Shown: one piece after another, positions 1 through 8,101 of the stretch | Numbering within the stretch: the stretch's first letter is position 1 | How the letters are laid out: each line of letters starts with the position of its first letter | Origin: Gonium pectorale | Taxonomy: Eukaryota > Chlorophyta > Chlorophyceae > Chlamydomonadales > Volvocaceae | Direction of reading: 5' to 3' | Length of the DNA: 14,425 nucleotides | Assembly: GCA_001584585.1 (NCBI GenBank) | Contig: LSYV01000107.1 | Coordinates: 96,329 to 110,753, forward strand | Translations under genes and position numbers: made by a program | The notes under the pieces: model-generated | The model's input: only the letters and a program-made list of their open reading frames with translations | The model's database searches: none | What the model was told of the DNA's origin: nothing

Positions 1-287
1 GGCGGACCGGGGGGGGAGGCGGGGCGGCCCGGGGGCAACGCAACCTCAGGCCGGCCTGCGCCGGGGCGCGGCTTCCCCTCCAGCCCTGCAGCCCTGTGGC
101 CCTGCGGCCCTCCTCCTCCAGGAGCCCACATTTCCTCCACCTCCACCCCCTGCGCGTCGGTGGAAAGGGCGCCCGCCGCGCCGCCGCAGCGCCCCCGCCC
201 CGCCTCGCAGGCCCGAGACTTCTCCAGTGAGGACCCCGGCCAACCCAGTAACAAGCCCGCTGTCGGCGCCTCCCCCCCTCTCTACAG

Positions 288-2998
288 GGAGTTCTGCCGC
301 CAGCTGGGCCTCCGCCGGGTGGCCGTCATAGGCTTCAGCGCGGGCACGCCCTTCGCCACCGCGCTGGCGTGCATCCGCCCGCAGCCGCCGCCGCCGCCGC
401 CGCTGCCGTCAGGAACCCAACAGCCGCCGCCGCCGCCGTCGCCAGCTAATGCAGCGGCGTCAGAGGCAGCGGCGTCGACCGAGCCTGCGTCTGTGCGGAG
501 CACCGCTGCCGTGGGACGGGAGGCGCCGGCCGCGCCAACGCCCGCAGTGGCGCCAACGCCCGCGCCCGCGGACGCTGCGGCTGAGGCAGCGATCGTGCGG
601 GACACGGATGCAGCTGCGGCCGACGCACGGTCTGACGCAGGGGCAGGAGCGGAGGCGGGCGGGGAAGCCGGGGCGACCGCGAAGCCGCCGGGACTGGCAG
701 CCCACAAGGCGGGGCCTCAGGGGGGTGCGGAGACGCGGCTGGCGAGCCCGGTCGCGCCGCGGGGTGTGGACGGCGCGGACGACGGCGCGCCGGCGTTGCC
801 GCCGCCGCCGCCAGCCGCCGCCGCCGCAGCAGCAGCAGCCGGTGAGCAGCCCGAGGAGGACGCTGAGGTGGTGGTGGTGGCGGGCGTGGCGCTGGTGTCG
901 GCCATTGGTCCGCCCGACACGCCCAACAAGCGGAGGGGCATGGCGCTGCTGTTCCAGGTGGACGGGATGGGCGGGCGCAGGGGAGGCGCTGAGCATGGGA
1001 GGTGGGATGGTCGGGCTGGGGGTGTCGGAGAGGGTAGCCGGGATGGACGGGGGGGGGCGCACGGCGGGGTGGTGGGGAAGAGGCGGCACGGCAGGGTGGA
1101 GCAGGCCAGTGCGTCCGCGCCATCTTGCGCCCGGCCCCTGCCGCCACGCCAAGCCGGCGCACAGTGTCCTGTGCTGTTCGCCCTGTGTGCCTCACCCCCC
1201 ATCCCCCATGTGCCATACGCCGTGTCCCACCCTGGCAGCTCCCCCGCCCTGCCGCCGTGGTCCGCCCCAATCCCTTGACCCCCCCTCACACACACACACA
1301 TACACACACTAGCTACCGCACGACGTAACACACACTAGCTACCTTCTAGACCTGTTTTCTTCACTCCGTTCCCACACCCGCGGATGCGTAGCACAAACAC
1401 CTGGTGCGCCACCTGGATGGCCTTCGTTGTCCGCCGGGTGGGAACGCGACGGCCTGCGCCGCAGGCTTCGCTAGCGCGAACGCTTTCCGACCTCTTGGCC
1501 GCCTCGCCCCCTGCCCCCCCCCCCGCCCGCACCTCCCGACCCCGCCCGCCCCTTTCCTCCCCCCCTCCCACAGGTAGCCTATTGGGCCGCGGCCTACGCG
1601 CCCTGGCTCATAGGCATGGTGGTGCGGGCGGAGGCGGCGGCGTTTCGGCGGCGGCCGCTCAAGGCGCTGCGCGACTCGTTCGCGCCCTACAGCGCAAAGG
1701 CGGACGTGGAGGCGCTGCGGCGGCCCGAGGTGGGGCCTGAGGCCGGGGTTTACATGTGGGTTTACATGTGGGTGGCGCGGAAGGGGGGTAGGGGGGCCAC
1801 AGGGCGCAAACGCACTTTTGCAGGCAGGTGGGGCTGTGGCCAGCCGGGGCCATGTGTGTGGAGGTGGAGGGGGCGGTAGAGTTTGGGAAGCGGGTCGCGG
1901 CGCGGCTGGGGCGGGGGAGGGGCACGGGTGGAGAGGACGCAAAGGCGTTTTCACCTGCTAGGGGCCAGGGACAGGGCAGAGCAGGGCAGGGGGCAGGTGG
2001 AGGGCGGCGTCGCAGCAGCAGTGTTGCAGCCGCCGGGGCTGAGGCTGGGGCCGAAAACGCGGGGAAGAGGCGCAGGAGGGGGGTGGGGGGGCGACTCGGC
2101 ATGGTGGCTGGTGCGGACGGGGTTTGTGGGGAGGAGCGCGGAACGGGCTGTTTCGCGCGGTTGGAAGGGGGGAGATCCGGGGTGACTGCGGCCGCCCGCC
2201 CCAAAACCCCCTCACCCCCCCCCACACACACACACGGCCGCCCCCTGAACCCTCCCTGCCTACGCGATCCCTACCCCACAACGACACCAACACCGCCACA
2301 AGCTTGTTTGTTTCGGTTGCGATTAGGTGTCCGAAACGCGACCCGTTTCCCTTCTTCAATCCCCACCATCCACTTCGCAGGTGGAGGAGCTGTTCATGGA
2401 GAGCGCGCTCGAGGTGTACGGCAGGGGCCAGGAGGACGCCGTACACCGGGAGAACCTCATGTTCGCGGGGCGGGCGGGCTGGGGTTTCGACCCGGCGGCG
2501 CGCCACGCCCCCGTGGCCATCTGGCAGGGCGGCCGCGACCGCGGCTGCACCCCCGCCATGGCGACGCACCTGGCAGACAGGATGGCGGCCGCCGCCGGAG
2601 CCGCCGCCGAAGGCACCGCTAAAGCGGGAGCTGGCAGATGGGATGCTGGCGACGGCGACAGCGACGGCGGCGGCGGCCAACGATCGGGCGGCGCTGGTGA
2701 TAGCGCCGGTGCGTGCGGTCGTGGTGATGGTGGCGGGGGGTCTGGTCCTTCGTGCGGTGGCGGCGGCGGCAGCGGCGGTGGCGGCGACGGTGGCGGTGTG
2801 CGCGTCAAGGTGGTTCCGGAGGCGGGTCACATGCTGTACTTTGACGTGTGGGGCGAGGTGGTGGAGTGGGTCAACGGACTGGGGGCCGGTGGGGCAGAGT
2901 CGCCGCCGCCGCCAGCCGTGGGGGCGGTGGGGGCGGCGGCGGCCGGCGGCGGGGGTGGAGGCGGCAGCGGCGGGGCGCAGGGAGAGAGTGGCGAGTAG
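288..2998 (+). CDS. Alpha/beta hydrolase-fold protein, 5'-partial, three assigned exons
   Basis: Exons 288-957, 1574-1729 and 2381-2998 (stop TAG) join in frame into 480 residues. The catalytic triad of the fold is visible: Ser in the nucleophile elbow GFSAG (codon 337-339), Asp in WQGGRD (codon 2537-2539) and His in EAGHM (codon 2828-2830). The stretch LGLRRVAVIGFSAG is the usual helix-strand-elbow. VAGVALVSAIGPPDTP is the next core strand, and the second exon and start of the third encode the helical cap. The nearest relatives I know are bacterial-type alpha/beta hydrolases with GVSGGGP elbows; substrate and location are unknown. Two insertions are unusual: about 161 Pro/Ala-rich residues (385-867) after the elbow helix, and about 71 Gly-rich residues (2585-2797) between the acid and the histidine. 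The N-terminus is missing: strands upstream of the elbow must lie in earlier exons. One candidate is a 16-nt exon at 211-226, which has an AG before it and GTGAGG after it and would add PRLLQ before EFCRQLG. The family is fairly certain; the 5' structure is not. Confidence 0.82.
1288..1343. repeat. CA microsatellite with a 26-bp-spaced direct repeat in an intron
   Basis: A CA-rich tract runs into two exact copies of ACACACACTAGCTACC at 1302-1317 and 1328-1343. They lie inside the 616-nt intron between the first two assigned hydrolase exons. The spacing suggests a local duplication of a 26-bp unit. No function is apparent. Confidence 0.8.
1748..1771. repeat. 12-bp tandem duplication in an intron
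   Basis: The unit GTTTACATGTGG occurs twice, head to tail, near the 5' end of the 651-nt intron at 1730-2380 of the hydrolase gene. It is an exact two-copy tandem repeat in otherwise G-rich intron sequence. Confidence 0.85.
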
Positions 2999-3073
2999 TG
3001 TGCCCCCTGCGAGGCTCTTGTGGCGGTTGGCGGGGCCCTTGGAGGCAAGCAGTCGAAGTCGTTGAATCCGTCG

Positions 3074-3091
3074 GGGTACGGCGCCGTACCC
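3074..3091. repeat. Perfect 18-bp palindrome in the probable hydrolase 3' UTR
   Basis: GGGTACGGCGCCGTACCC equals its own reverse complement. With one mismatched pair (3073/3092) the symmetry extends to 3071-3094. It lies 76 nt after the hydrolase stop codon. In RNA it could form a GC-rich hairpin, though with almost no loop; as DNA it could be a symmetric protein site. Neither role is shown. Confidence 0.75.
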
Positions 3092-3456
3092 GGATTTCCC
3101 GGCGCCATGAGACATGGGACATGCTCCGAAGGTACCCGCGCCCCGCGGCCACGGTAACCTGGCCGCTGCTTTGGCGCCTGTCCCAGACCGGGAGGGCCCG
3201 CCCGCTCGTCCCCATCGCCCGCGCGCCACGCCTTGTAGCCGGTGCCCTACTGCTGGCAACGTCGACGTCGCACCTTCGGGTGTGCATTTGGGTCATTGGG
3301 TATGTGTGGCCGCAGAGATCGGCTTCCCTGCTTCTGTTTTACTCTATTTTTATCTTGTTGAGGTTGTGGTTGCACACGCGGCGGCAGGTGCACGGGCGGC
3401 GCCAACCACCCCTCCACCACGGGACACCCCGGTCACGCGTCGTGCGATGCGCGCCC

Positions 3457-3540
3457 GGGGCGTTACGGGGCGTTACACCCCGGGGTAGAGGGTTGGAAGG
3501 CATTCTCAGTACACCCCGGGGCGTTACACACCGGGGTGGG
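3457..3540. repeat. Cluster of GGGGCGTTAC direct repeats
   Basis: GGGGCGTTAC occurs at 3457-3466, 3467-3476 and 3518-3527. The second and third copies continue into related CCCCGGGGT and ACCGGGGTG ends, and the third ends against a G-run. The copies are partly head to tail and partly separated by about 40 bp. I do not recognise the element. Confidence 0.7.
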
Positions 3541-3640
3541 GGGGGGGTCGGGCGCCTTCCTTTACAAGGCATCTACTGCCACGTGGGTCGTGAATGGGAA
3601 CTTTCATTGCGCTCGCGACCTCGCGGCCTGTAGCCTCGTG

Positions 3641-3713
3641 TTGATGAAATGAAACGACGCATACGACGAGCCGCTGACGAGCGTAAGCGCGAAAGGTTGT
3701 GATGGTGTTGTTG
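3641..3713. repeat. Dispersed repeat, copy 1
   Basis: This segment matches 9488-9545 closely. The shared blocks include AACGACGCATA, GACGAGCGTAAGCGCGAAAG and TGATGGTGT. Copy 1 carries an extra 11-bp unit, with GACGAG present twice (3666-3671 approximately and 3676-3681), and an extra GTTG before TGATGG. It lies in the spacer after the hydrolase gene. It could be a fragment of a short interspersed element; no terminal repeats or target duplications are obvious. Confidence 0.7.
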
Positions 3714-4319
3714 TAGGACCCAGCTCCAGAGGTAGTCGAAGGGGCAGCCTCGTGTGTCCACGCGTGCGGCGCCCGCCAGAGGCTTGTGGCCCACGCGGCG
3801 TACGGCACCCGCATGCGGCCCTCCTGCCCCCGGGAGCGCGCCCCCCACCCTACCCCAGACCCCACCTACCCGGGAGCCGCGGGAGCCCTGGCTGCGGGGC
3901 AGCCTGGTCGGGTAGTATGCGGCAAGGTGCCACGGGGAGGCGCCTCCCCCACGAGAAAAAACAGACACGGAAACAGGGGCGCGTACACGCCCCGCCGCCA
4001 TGCGGCGTTGCGGCCCCGCTCCCCCTACTCCCTGCGGCTATCGCCTGTGACATGCGAATTGATTACCACGGTGCCAAACGTTCGCTAGTGTGCCTCTTTC
4101 TGTGCAGGTTTCTCTTTTTTTGCATTCTTTGGTGCGCGCAACTGGTGCCTTGCCGGTTACTGGGCGGAGAAGACGGCTGGCTGATGGGCTGGCGGGGTGG
4201 CTGGCGGGCCGGCTGGTGGGCTGACGGCCACCGAGGACCGCTGTTCGCAGCCGCCGCGCTGACGACCGTGCCTGCTGGCCGCTGGCACCCCACCCCGGTG
4301 TCCTCCCCCCCTGCCCGTC

Positions 4320-5640
4320 ACACCCTCGAACACGCGCACGCACACATCTGACGCAGTATAACTGTCCCTGCCGTACCAACAACTCCAACGAAAACCAGCA
4401 CCACCGTCGTCGTGCGTGGGCGCAACTGGCCCGCCTGGCGCCCCCCCCGTTCCACCGCAACCAACACCCACAAAGACTTGCACCCCTCTCGGCGCACACG
4501 ATCCATGCCCCTACTGCCGACGGGGGATTCAAGAGTGAGGCACCGCCGCAAGCCGCCGGCCAACCGTGCGCCATCAGACAGAGCGGTCGACAACCGTGCA
4601 GCAGCGGAAGGAACCGCCGATCTACTCAAACCTCACGCAAGCCCCGCCCGTGCACCCTCGACCACAGAGACCCCTCGCCACGCCACCATGTCACCAAACA
4701 GACCCGGTCACGGGTCAGCCACAACTGGCTTCAGCACTCCTCCGATCGGACCCGTGCGGAGATGACGTCCGCGCGACGCAAGAATACCCACAGCGCTCCA
4801 GCAACAGCCGGCGACAGCAAACAAACCACGACGCGACCCGCCCCCTTTTCTTCGCCTCAGCACCAACGGCCGTCCCTCGACCCCAAGCTCCCCCCCCGAA
4901 CATACCCCCACCCCCTCGCCTTCCCCACGGCACACTCCCCCCCCGGGACATACCGACCCGGCCCGAGAGGCGCGTACAGCTCCCCGAGCCCGGTGCAGTA
5001 GCCCCACTGCGCCTCCGAAGCAGGGCACCTTACTAAACCCGCGAGGTTGGACCCCACCCTCCCATAGCGCCAAAACCCGCACCCTCCCCAGGGATGGAGG
5101 GGATCCCGCCGCTGCGAGGTGCTCACCCCGCGACGAGACCGCCGCGAGGGCGGCTCGCCCGTCCCCTCCCCCAAGGCGAAACCCCGAAATGCCGAGCCGA
5201 GCACCCGACCCACCCTGAAGGTAGTGCCGTGACAGGCCGGCTGGTCGCCTAGCTCACAAACCCGGCACCCCAGCCCAGCACTCCCCCCCAGATGCTACCG
5301 CCCCGGCGGGCCGCCCCATAGCGCCGACCGCCGCTCCAACAGCCTCTGATGCGCACCACCAAGTCGCTCGTTGCGGCGCACCAGACGTGCCCGCGACCCA
5401 ACCCAAGACCGACGCCACCGACGCCACACCACACCACAGCATGCCGCGCCAGGCGCCCAGCGGCATAGCATGCCGCAGTGGCGCCGCGCGCTTGCGGCCG
5501 ACCCCCCCCGGCCCCCGCCCCTCACCTGTCCATTGCTCCCAGGCCGCTACGCCAGAGCCCGACCGGGCCCGCGAGTGCCGCAGCCAACACGCCCCCCGAC
5601 TGATGCGTTCCAGAGGCCGCAGTGCGGAAACGCCTGCGCT
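4320..5640. other. Block with strong C-over-G bias on the plus strand
   Basis: Across this stretch the plus strand is rich in C and A and poor in G and T. For example, in 4861-4920 I count 37 C against 7 G. Coding exons elsewhere in the window have near-balanced or G-leaning plus strands. No conserved protein is visible in any frame; the plus-strand frames read as Pro/Arg/Thr-rich low complexity. Possible explanations are an eroded transposon, a strand-biased noncoding transcript or an old satellite. I cannot choose between them, and the edges are approximate. Confidence 0.5.
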
Positions 5641-5795
5641 GCCCCCACTTGCTGCTGCTGCTGCTGCCGCTGGAGAGAACAACCTGGCTCCGCGTGCCGT
5701 ATCTGCCCGGCCTCAAGATGCTGAGCTGTGCTGTTGCTGTATGCCCCGTTCCATTGGCGACAGGGGGAGAGAGAGAGGGAGCGCACACACCCAGG

Positions 5796-5800
5796 TTACA
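5796..5800 (-). terminator. TGTAA poly(A) motif of the eS21 gene
   Basis: TGTAA is read on the minus strand, about 17 nt past the eS21 stop codon. TGTAA is the usual nuclear polyadenylation motif of Chlamydomonas-type algae, typically a dozen or so bases before cleavage. Use here would give a 3' UTR of only about 35 nt. No other minus-strand TGTAA was found between here and 3567. Confidence 0.5.
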
Positions 5801-5817
5801 CGTGGGACCTCCACAGC

Positions 5818-6312
5818 TTACTGCTCGGTCTCCGACTGCTTCTTCCGCCACATGATGTCCAGAGCGGAGTCGCCCTCGCCCTGCGGTTCCAGGGAAGGCG
5901 ACGATTCAGCAACTGAAGGACACCAGGTCGCGACCGAGGCCCCGCGCATTGCTCTTTGCAACAAAACTTCTGCGCCAATTACTGCCCCGTAGCTGTCCGA
6001 GCCGCGAGCCTCTCCCGAGCCGCCGCATCGGCCCGCTCCGGCGCCGGCTCACCATGGCGCGCACGGTGCCAGCGATCGCGAAGGTCGTGAACTGGCTGTT
6101 GTACACGCCGTTGGCGTCCAGGTGGCCGATGTTAATCTGCACACTGGCGTGGTCCTTGGCCGTGATGAGCTTGTTGGTCCACGCGCTGCGATATAAAAGA
6201 AAGCCCAATGTAAGCTAAATGTCACGGTAATGAGCTGCTAGGCGCCGTCACCACCGACCCACCACTTGCGCGGGATGTAGAGGTCAACAACCTGGCCCTC
6301 GTCGTTAATCAT
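5818..6312 (-). CDS. RPS21: 40S ribosomal protein eS21 (S21e), complete, three exons
   Basis: The coding exons are 6312-6263, 6185-6053 and 5880-5818 (stop TAA), joined by introns of 77 and 172 nt. They give 81 residues, close to the usual eS21 length of about 82. Family hallmarks are the N-terminal [14 protein letters not shown], the core [19 protein letters not shown], and [20 protein letters not shown] followed by [12 protein letters not shown]. The first splice falls inside the Cys codon of PRKC, with donor TG|GTGGGT and acceptor TATCGCAG|C. eS21 is a small protein of the cytosolic small subunit, near uS2. The start is the ATG at 6312-6310; the bases just upstream, GTGCAG|TCAAA then ATG, look like an acceptor, so a 5' UTR intron is possible. 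The protein is strongly conserved and I see no missing part. Confidence 0.95.
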
Positions 6313-7473
6313 TTTGACTGCACGCTAAGAGGCCTCGGCGGGTGCGTGATGGGAAGAGAGGGAAGGGCGGGGGTGCAGGCAGGTTTTTTGCCCGACGTCC
6401 CTGGCGGCGGCTCCCTGGAGCCGGCAAGTTCGCTACTTCAACTGCTCTACATCTTCACTCTACACATACACGTTACTGCACACTCGTTGTCCTGTGTGCA
6501 AAGCTGAATGAATGCTGAGGGCATTAAGCCCCAAAAATGTTGAGACTCGCGACCCCATGCTCTGTTGCGACAGTGATATCGCCCGGTCAGTCTCAGCAGT
6601 GCGTCGTCAGCCATTAGCAGTGAAGGACCGTGGCGCGGCGCTGCGCGTGCAGAGGGGCCGGGGCGCGAGGTGGCGGCGGCAAAAGCAAGCCATGGCAGTT
6701 CACTGGTGTGTCCCCACATCTTCACGGAGTGTCAAGGCTTAAATATGGCGGCTAGCACCCCGCGCCCGCCTCTGGGGTGGTACCAACACGCGATGCATGC
6801 ATGGCATGCGGCTTTCGCAACCCAACCCAGGGAAGGGTGGCATCACCCTGCACCTGCCCCTGGGATCTGCTTACCCTTCCACGGGATGCTGCCCGGTTGG
6901 CTAGTGGGGTTGCGTGGGCAAGGGTAGGGGCGCGTTGTTGGAGCCACAGGCCCGGCCGATGATTACAACGAATAACGTCCTGATTTCAATGACTGAAGAG
7001 TCCACGTTACGCTAGATAGTACCTGAGGCCTCGCCTGTGGCTCCATCTCAGTGGGAAAGGGGCAAGGAGCTGTGGGTTGAGCCGGATGGCACAGGGCGTG
7101 ACGGTGCGGGTCCGGGCACCGCTTTGGCAAGGAGATAGCTCTTGGGCATACAGCTCTGCGAAGGGAGGTAGGACGCTACGTCGCACTTCGTGTGTGGCAT
7201 GCCAGGGGAAGGCGGGGAAGCCGACATTGGTTGTGGGGGACCGCGCTGTATGGACTTCAACAACCTTGGCACCTTGGGCGACCCAGGGGTCGGTCGCATC
7301 CCTTGACCTCGGTCGCGACTTTGCGAATGCCGAGGGGCTACTTCCGCAGGGGGCACGTGCGCTCGTCTTGCACGTGGCGGGGCTATCGGGGATCGTAGAT
7401 GGGCTGCGCTCAGGCCCCCTCTCGCCCTACTTGGAAGCTCGTGACCTCTCCCGCGAGCTAGACACTACGTCCA
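6313..7473. other. Upstream region of eS21, no recognised gene
   Basis: This interval should hold the eS21 promoter and 5' UTR on the minus strand. A TATA-like TATTTAAG is seen on the minus strand around 6746-6739, about 430 nt upstream of the eS21 ATG. That distance would require a 5' UTR intron, which the GTGCAG just before the ATG permits. A minus-strand TGTAA at 6967-6963 could end the doubtful frame at 7474-7821. A plus-strand frame from 7086 to 7685 (199 residues) crosses the right end but matches nothing known. Confidence 0.4.
6963..6967 (-). terminator. TGTAA motif, candidate 3' end for the frame at 7474-7821
   Basis: TGTAA on the minus strand, about 507 nt past the TGA of the candidate minus-strand gene. 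A five-base motif is weak by itself; it is listed because its place and strand fit a transcript of that gene. Confidence 0.25.
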
Positions 7474-7821
7474 TCACTTCAGCATACAATAAACGCACTC
7501 TGGGCGTATGCGTTGCAACTGGAAAAAGGGGAGGCTCTTCAACTGCTCACGCGCTCGCCTGGCTCTGCTCATCGCGATCTTGTACTGAGAGGTGTGCTCG
7601 AAATTGTCACGTGACTTCATATCATAGCAGTAGGCTTCGCGGTGCCTTTCATACCCCTCATACAAGCACCCCCGGGCGCCGATGAAAGCAACCTCGGCGC
7701 ACAGGTCGCGCTGGCACGAGTGATATGTTTGAGCGTGGTTGGTTGGTAAAGCTGGTGATAGGTCGCCAGCTCGCTTGTACGGCGACTGCAGGACGCAATG
7801 AGCGAACCAGGGTTGGCACAT
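7474..7821 (-). CDS. Candidate small cysteine-containing protein, 115 residues, no known family
   Basis: I do not recognise this protein. The frame runs from a true ATG (7821-7819) to TGA (7476-7474) without an intron. It differs from the shadow frames around it: charged and aromatic residues are common and there are no Gly, Pro or Ala runs. Eight cysteines are present (residues 2, 9, 36, 41, 52, 65, 109, 112), including CQRDLC and CVYC. Residues 53-95 (beginning LYEGYERH, later SRARRAREQLK) look like a charged helix. Local base composition is less GC-rich than in the recognised genes. The frame lies divergently upstream of the phosphodiesterase gene and has a minus-strand TGTAA about 0.5 kb downstream. 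The minus strand also has a short upstream ATG frame (five codons) before it. Against it: codon third positions are mixed, and a plus-strand frame (7086-7685) overlaps it. It could be chance, an exon of a larger gene, or a pseudogene. Confidence 0.3.
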   Translation of the reverse strand: MCQPWFAHCVLQSPYKRAGDLSPALPTNHAQTYHSCQRDLCAEVAFIGARGCLYEGYERHREAYCYDMKSRDNFEHTSQYKIAMSRARRAREQLKSLPFFQLQRIRPECVYCMLK

Positions 7822-7973
7822 TCCGGAATAACAAGCTCACCCACAATTGATTCTGTTATTTATTCCACGACATTCCGTGTATAATGCGTTCTGCCCCTTG
7901 TCTCGAATTTGGCTCAGTCGGCTTTGCTGGATGCGGGCGTGCCTGCCTCTCTACTGTGACCCTCGTCCTTACC

Positions 7974-7979
7974 TATATA
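7974..7979. promoter_or_regulatory. TATATA, possible core promoter upstream of the phosphodiesterase
   Basis: The plus strand reads CTATATACC, about 125 nt upstream of the ATG at 8102, in a locally AT-richer region. Because TATATA is symmetric, it could also serve the minus-strand frame starting at 7821. If it is a TATA box for the phosphodiesterase, the start would be at 8102 and not at the in-frame upstream ATG at 7931. Confidence 0.3.
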
Positions 7980-8101
7980 CCGCGGTTCAGTTAGCCAGCA
8001 GCGCTCGGAGGCCTGCGTCTCGCGCCGTTGCGTCTTCTTCGTCAGCTTCTCGACAGCCCCTAAACCAGCCCTCAGCCCCTCTTTCCAAGCCCAAGTGCAT
8101 T

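Larger units (their letters stand above)
2999..5795. other. Intergenic stretch between the hydrolase and eS21 genes, no recognised protein
   Basis: This 2.8 kb separates the stop of the plus-strand hydrolase from the poly(A) motif of the minus-strand eS21 gene, so the two genes converge on it. Open frames exist on both strands but they are arginine-, proline- or glycine-rich and match no family I recognise. The start must hold the hydrolase 3' UTR, but I found no plus-strand TGTAA between 2999 and 5795, so its 3' end is undefined. Three minus-strand TGTAA motifs (TTACA on the plus strand at 3473-3477, 3524-3528 and 3562-3566) could end an unidentified minus-strand transcript. The palindrome, repeat cluster, dispersed repeat and C-biased block inside it are listed separately. 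Confidence 0.6.

Noticed and set aside
446..1331. Several overlapping long frames on both strands across the hydrolase exon and its intron
   Set aside because: They are shadows of the Pro/Ala-rich exon at 288-957; none carries a conserved motif and they run across the donor at 958.
4300..4340. GTGTTCGAGGGTG on the minus strand, resembling a tRNA T-loop
   Set aside because: No acceptor stem, anticodon arm or D-arm pairs around it; no tRNA gene was found elsewhere in the window either.
6957..6997. C/D-box snoRNA-like order: ATGATT, CTGA, ATGACTG, CTGA
   Set aside because: The C-like box does not match the UGAUGA consensus, the last two boxes overlap, and there is no terminal stem.
7086..7685. 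Plus-strand open frame of 199 residues from an ATG
   Set aside because: It overlaps the minus-strand cysteine-containing frame, matches no known family, has mixed codon third positions and a C-terminus rich in Ser, Arg and His; kept only as an alternative reading of the region.
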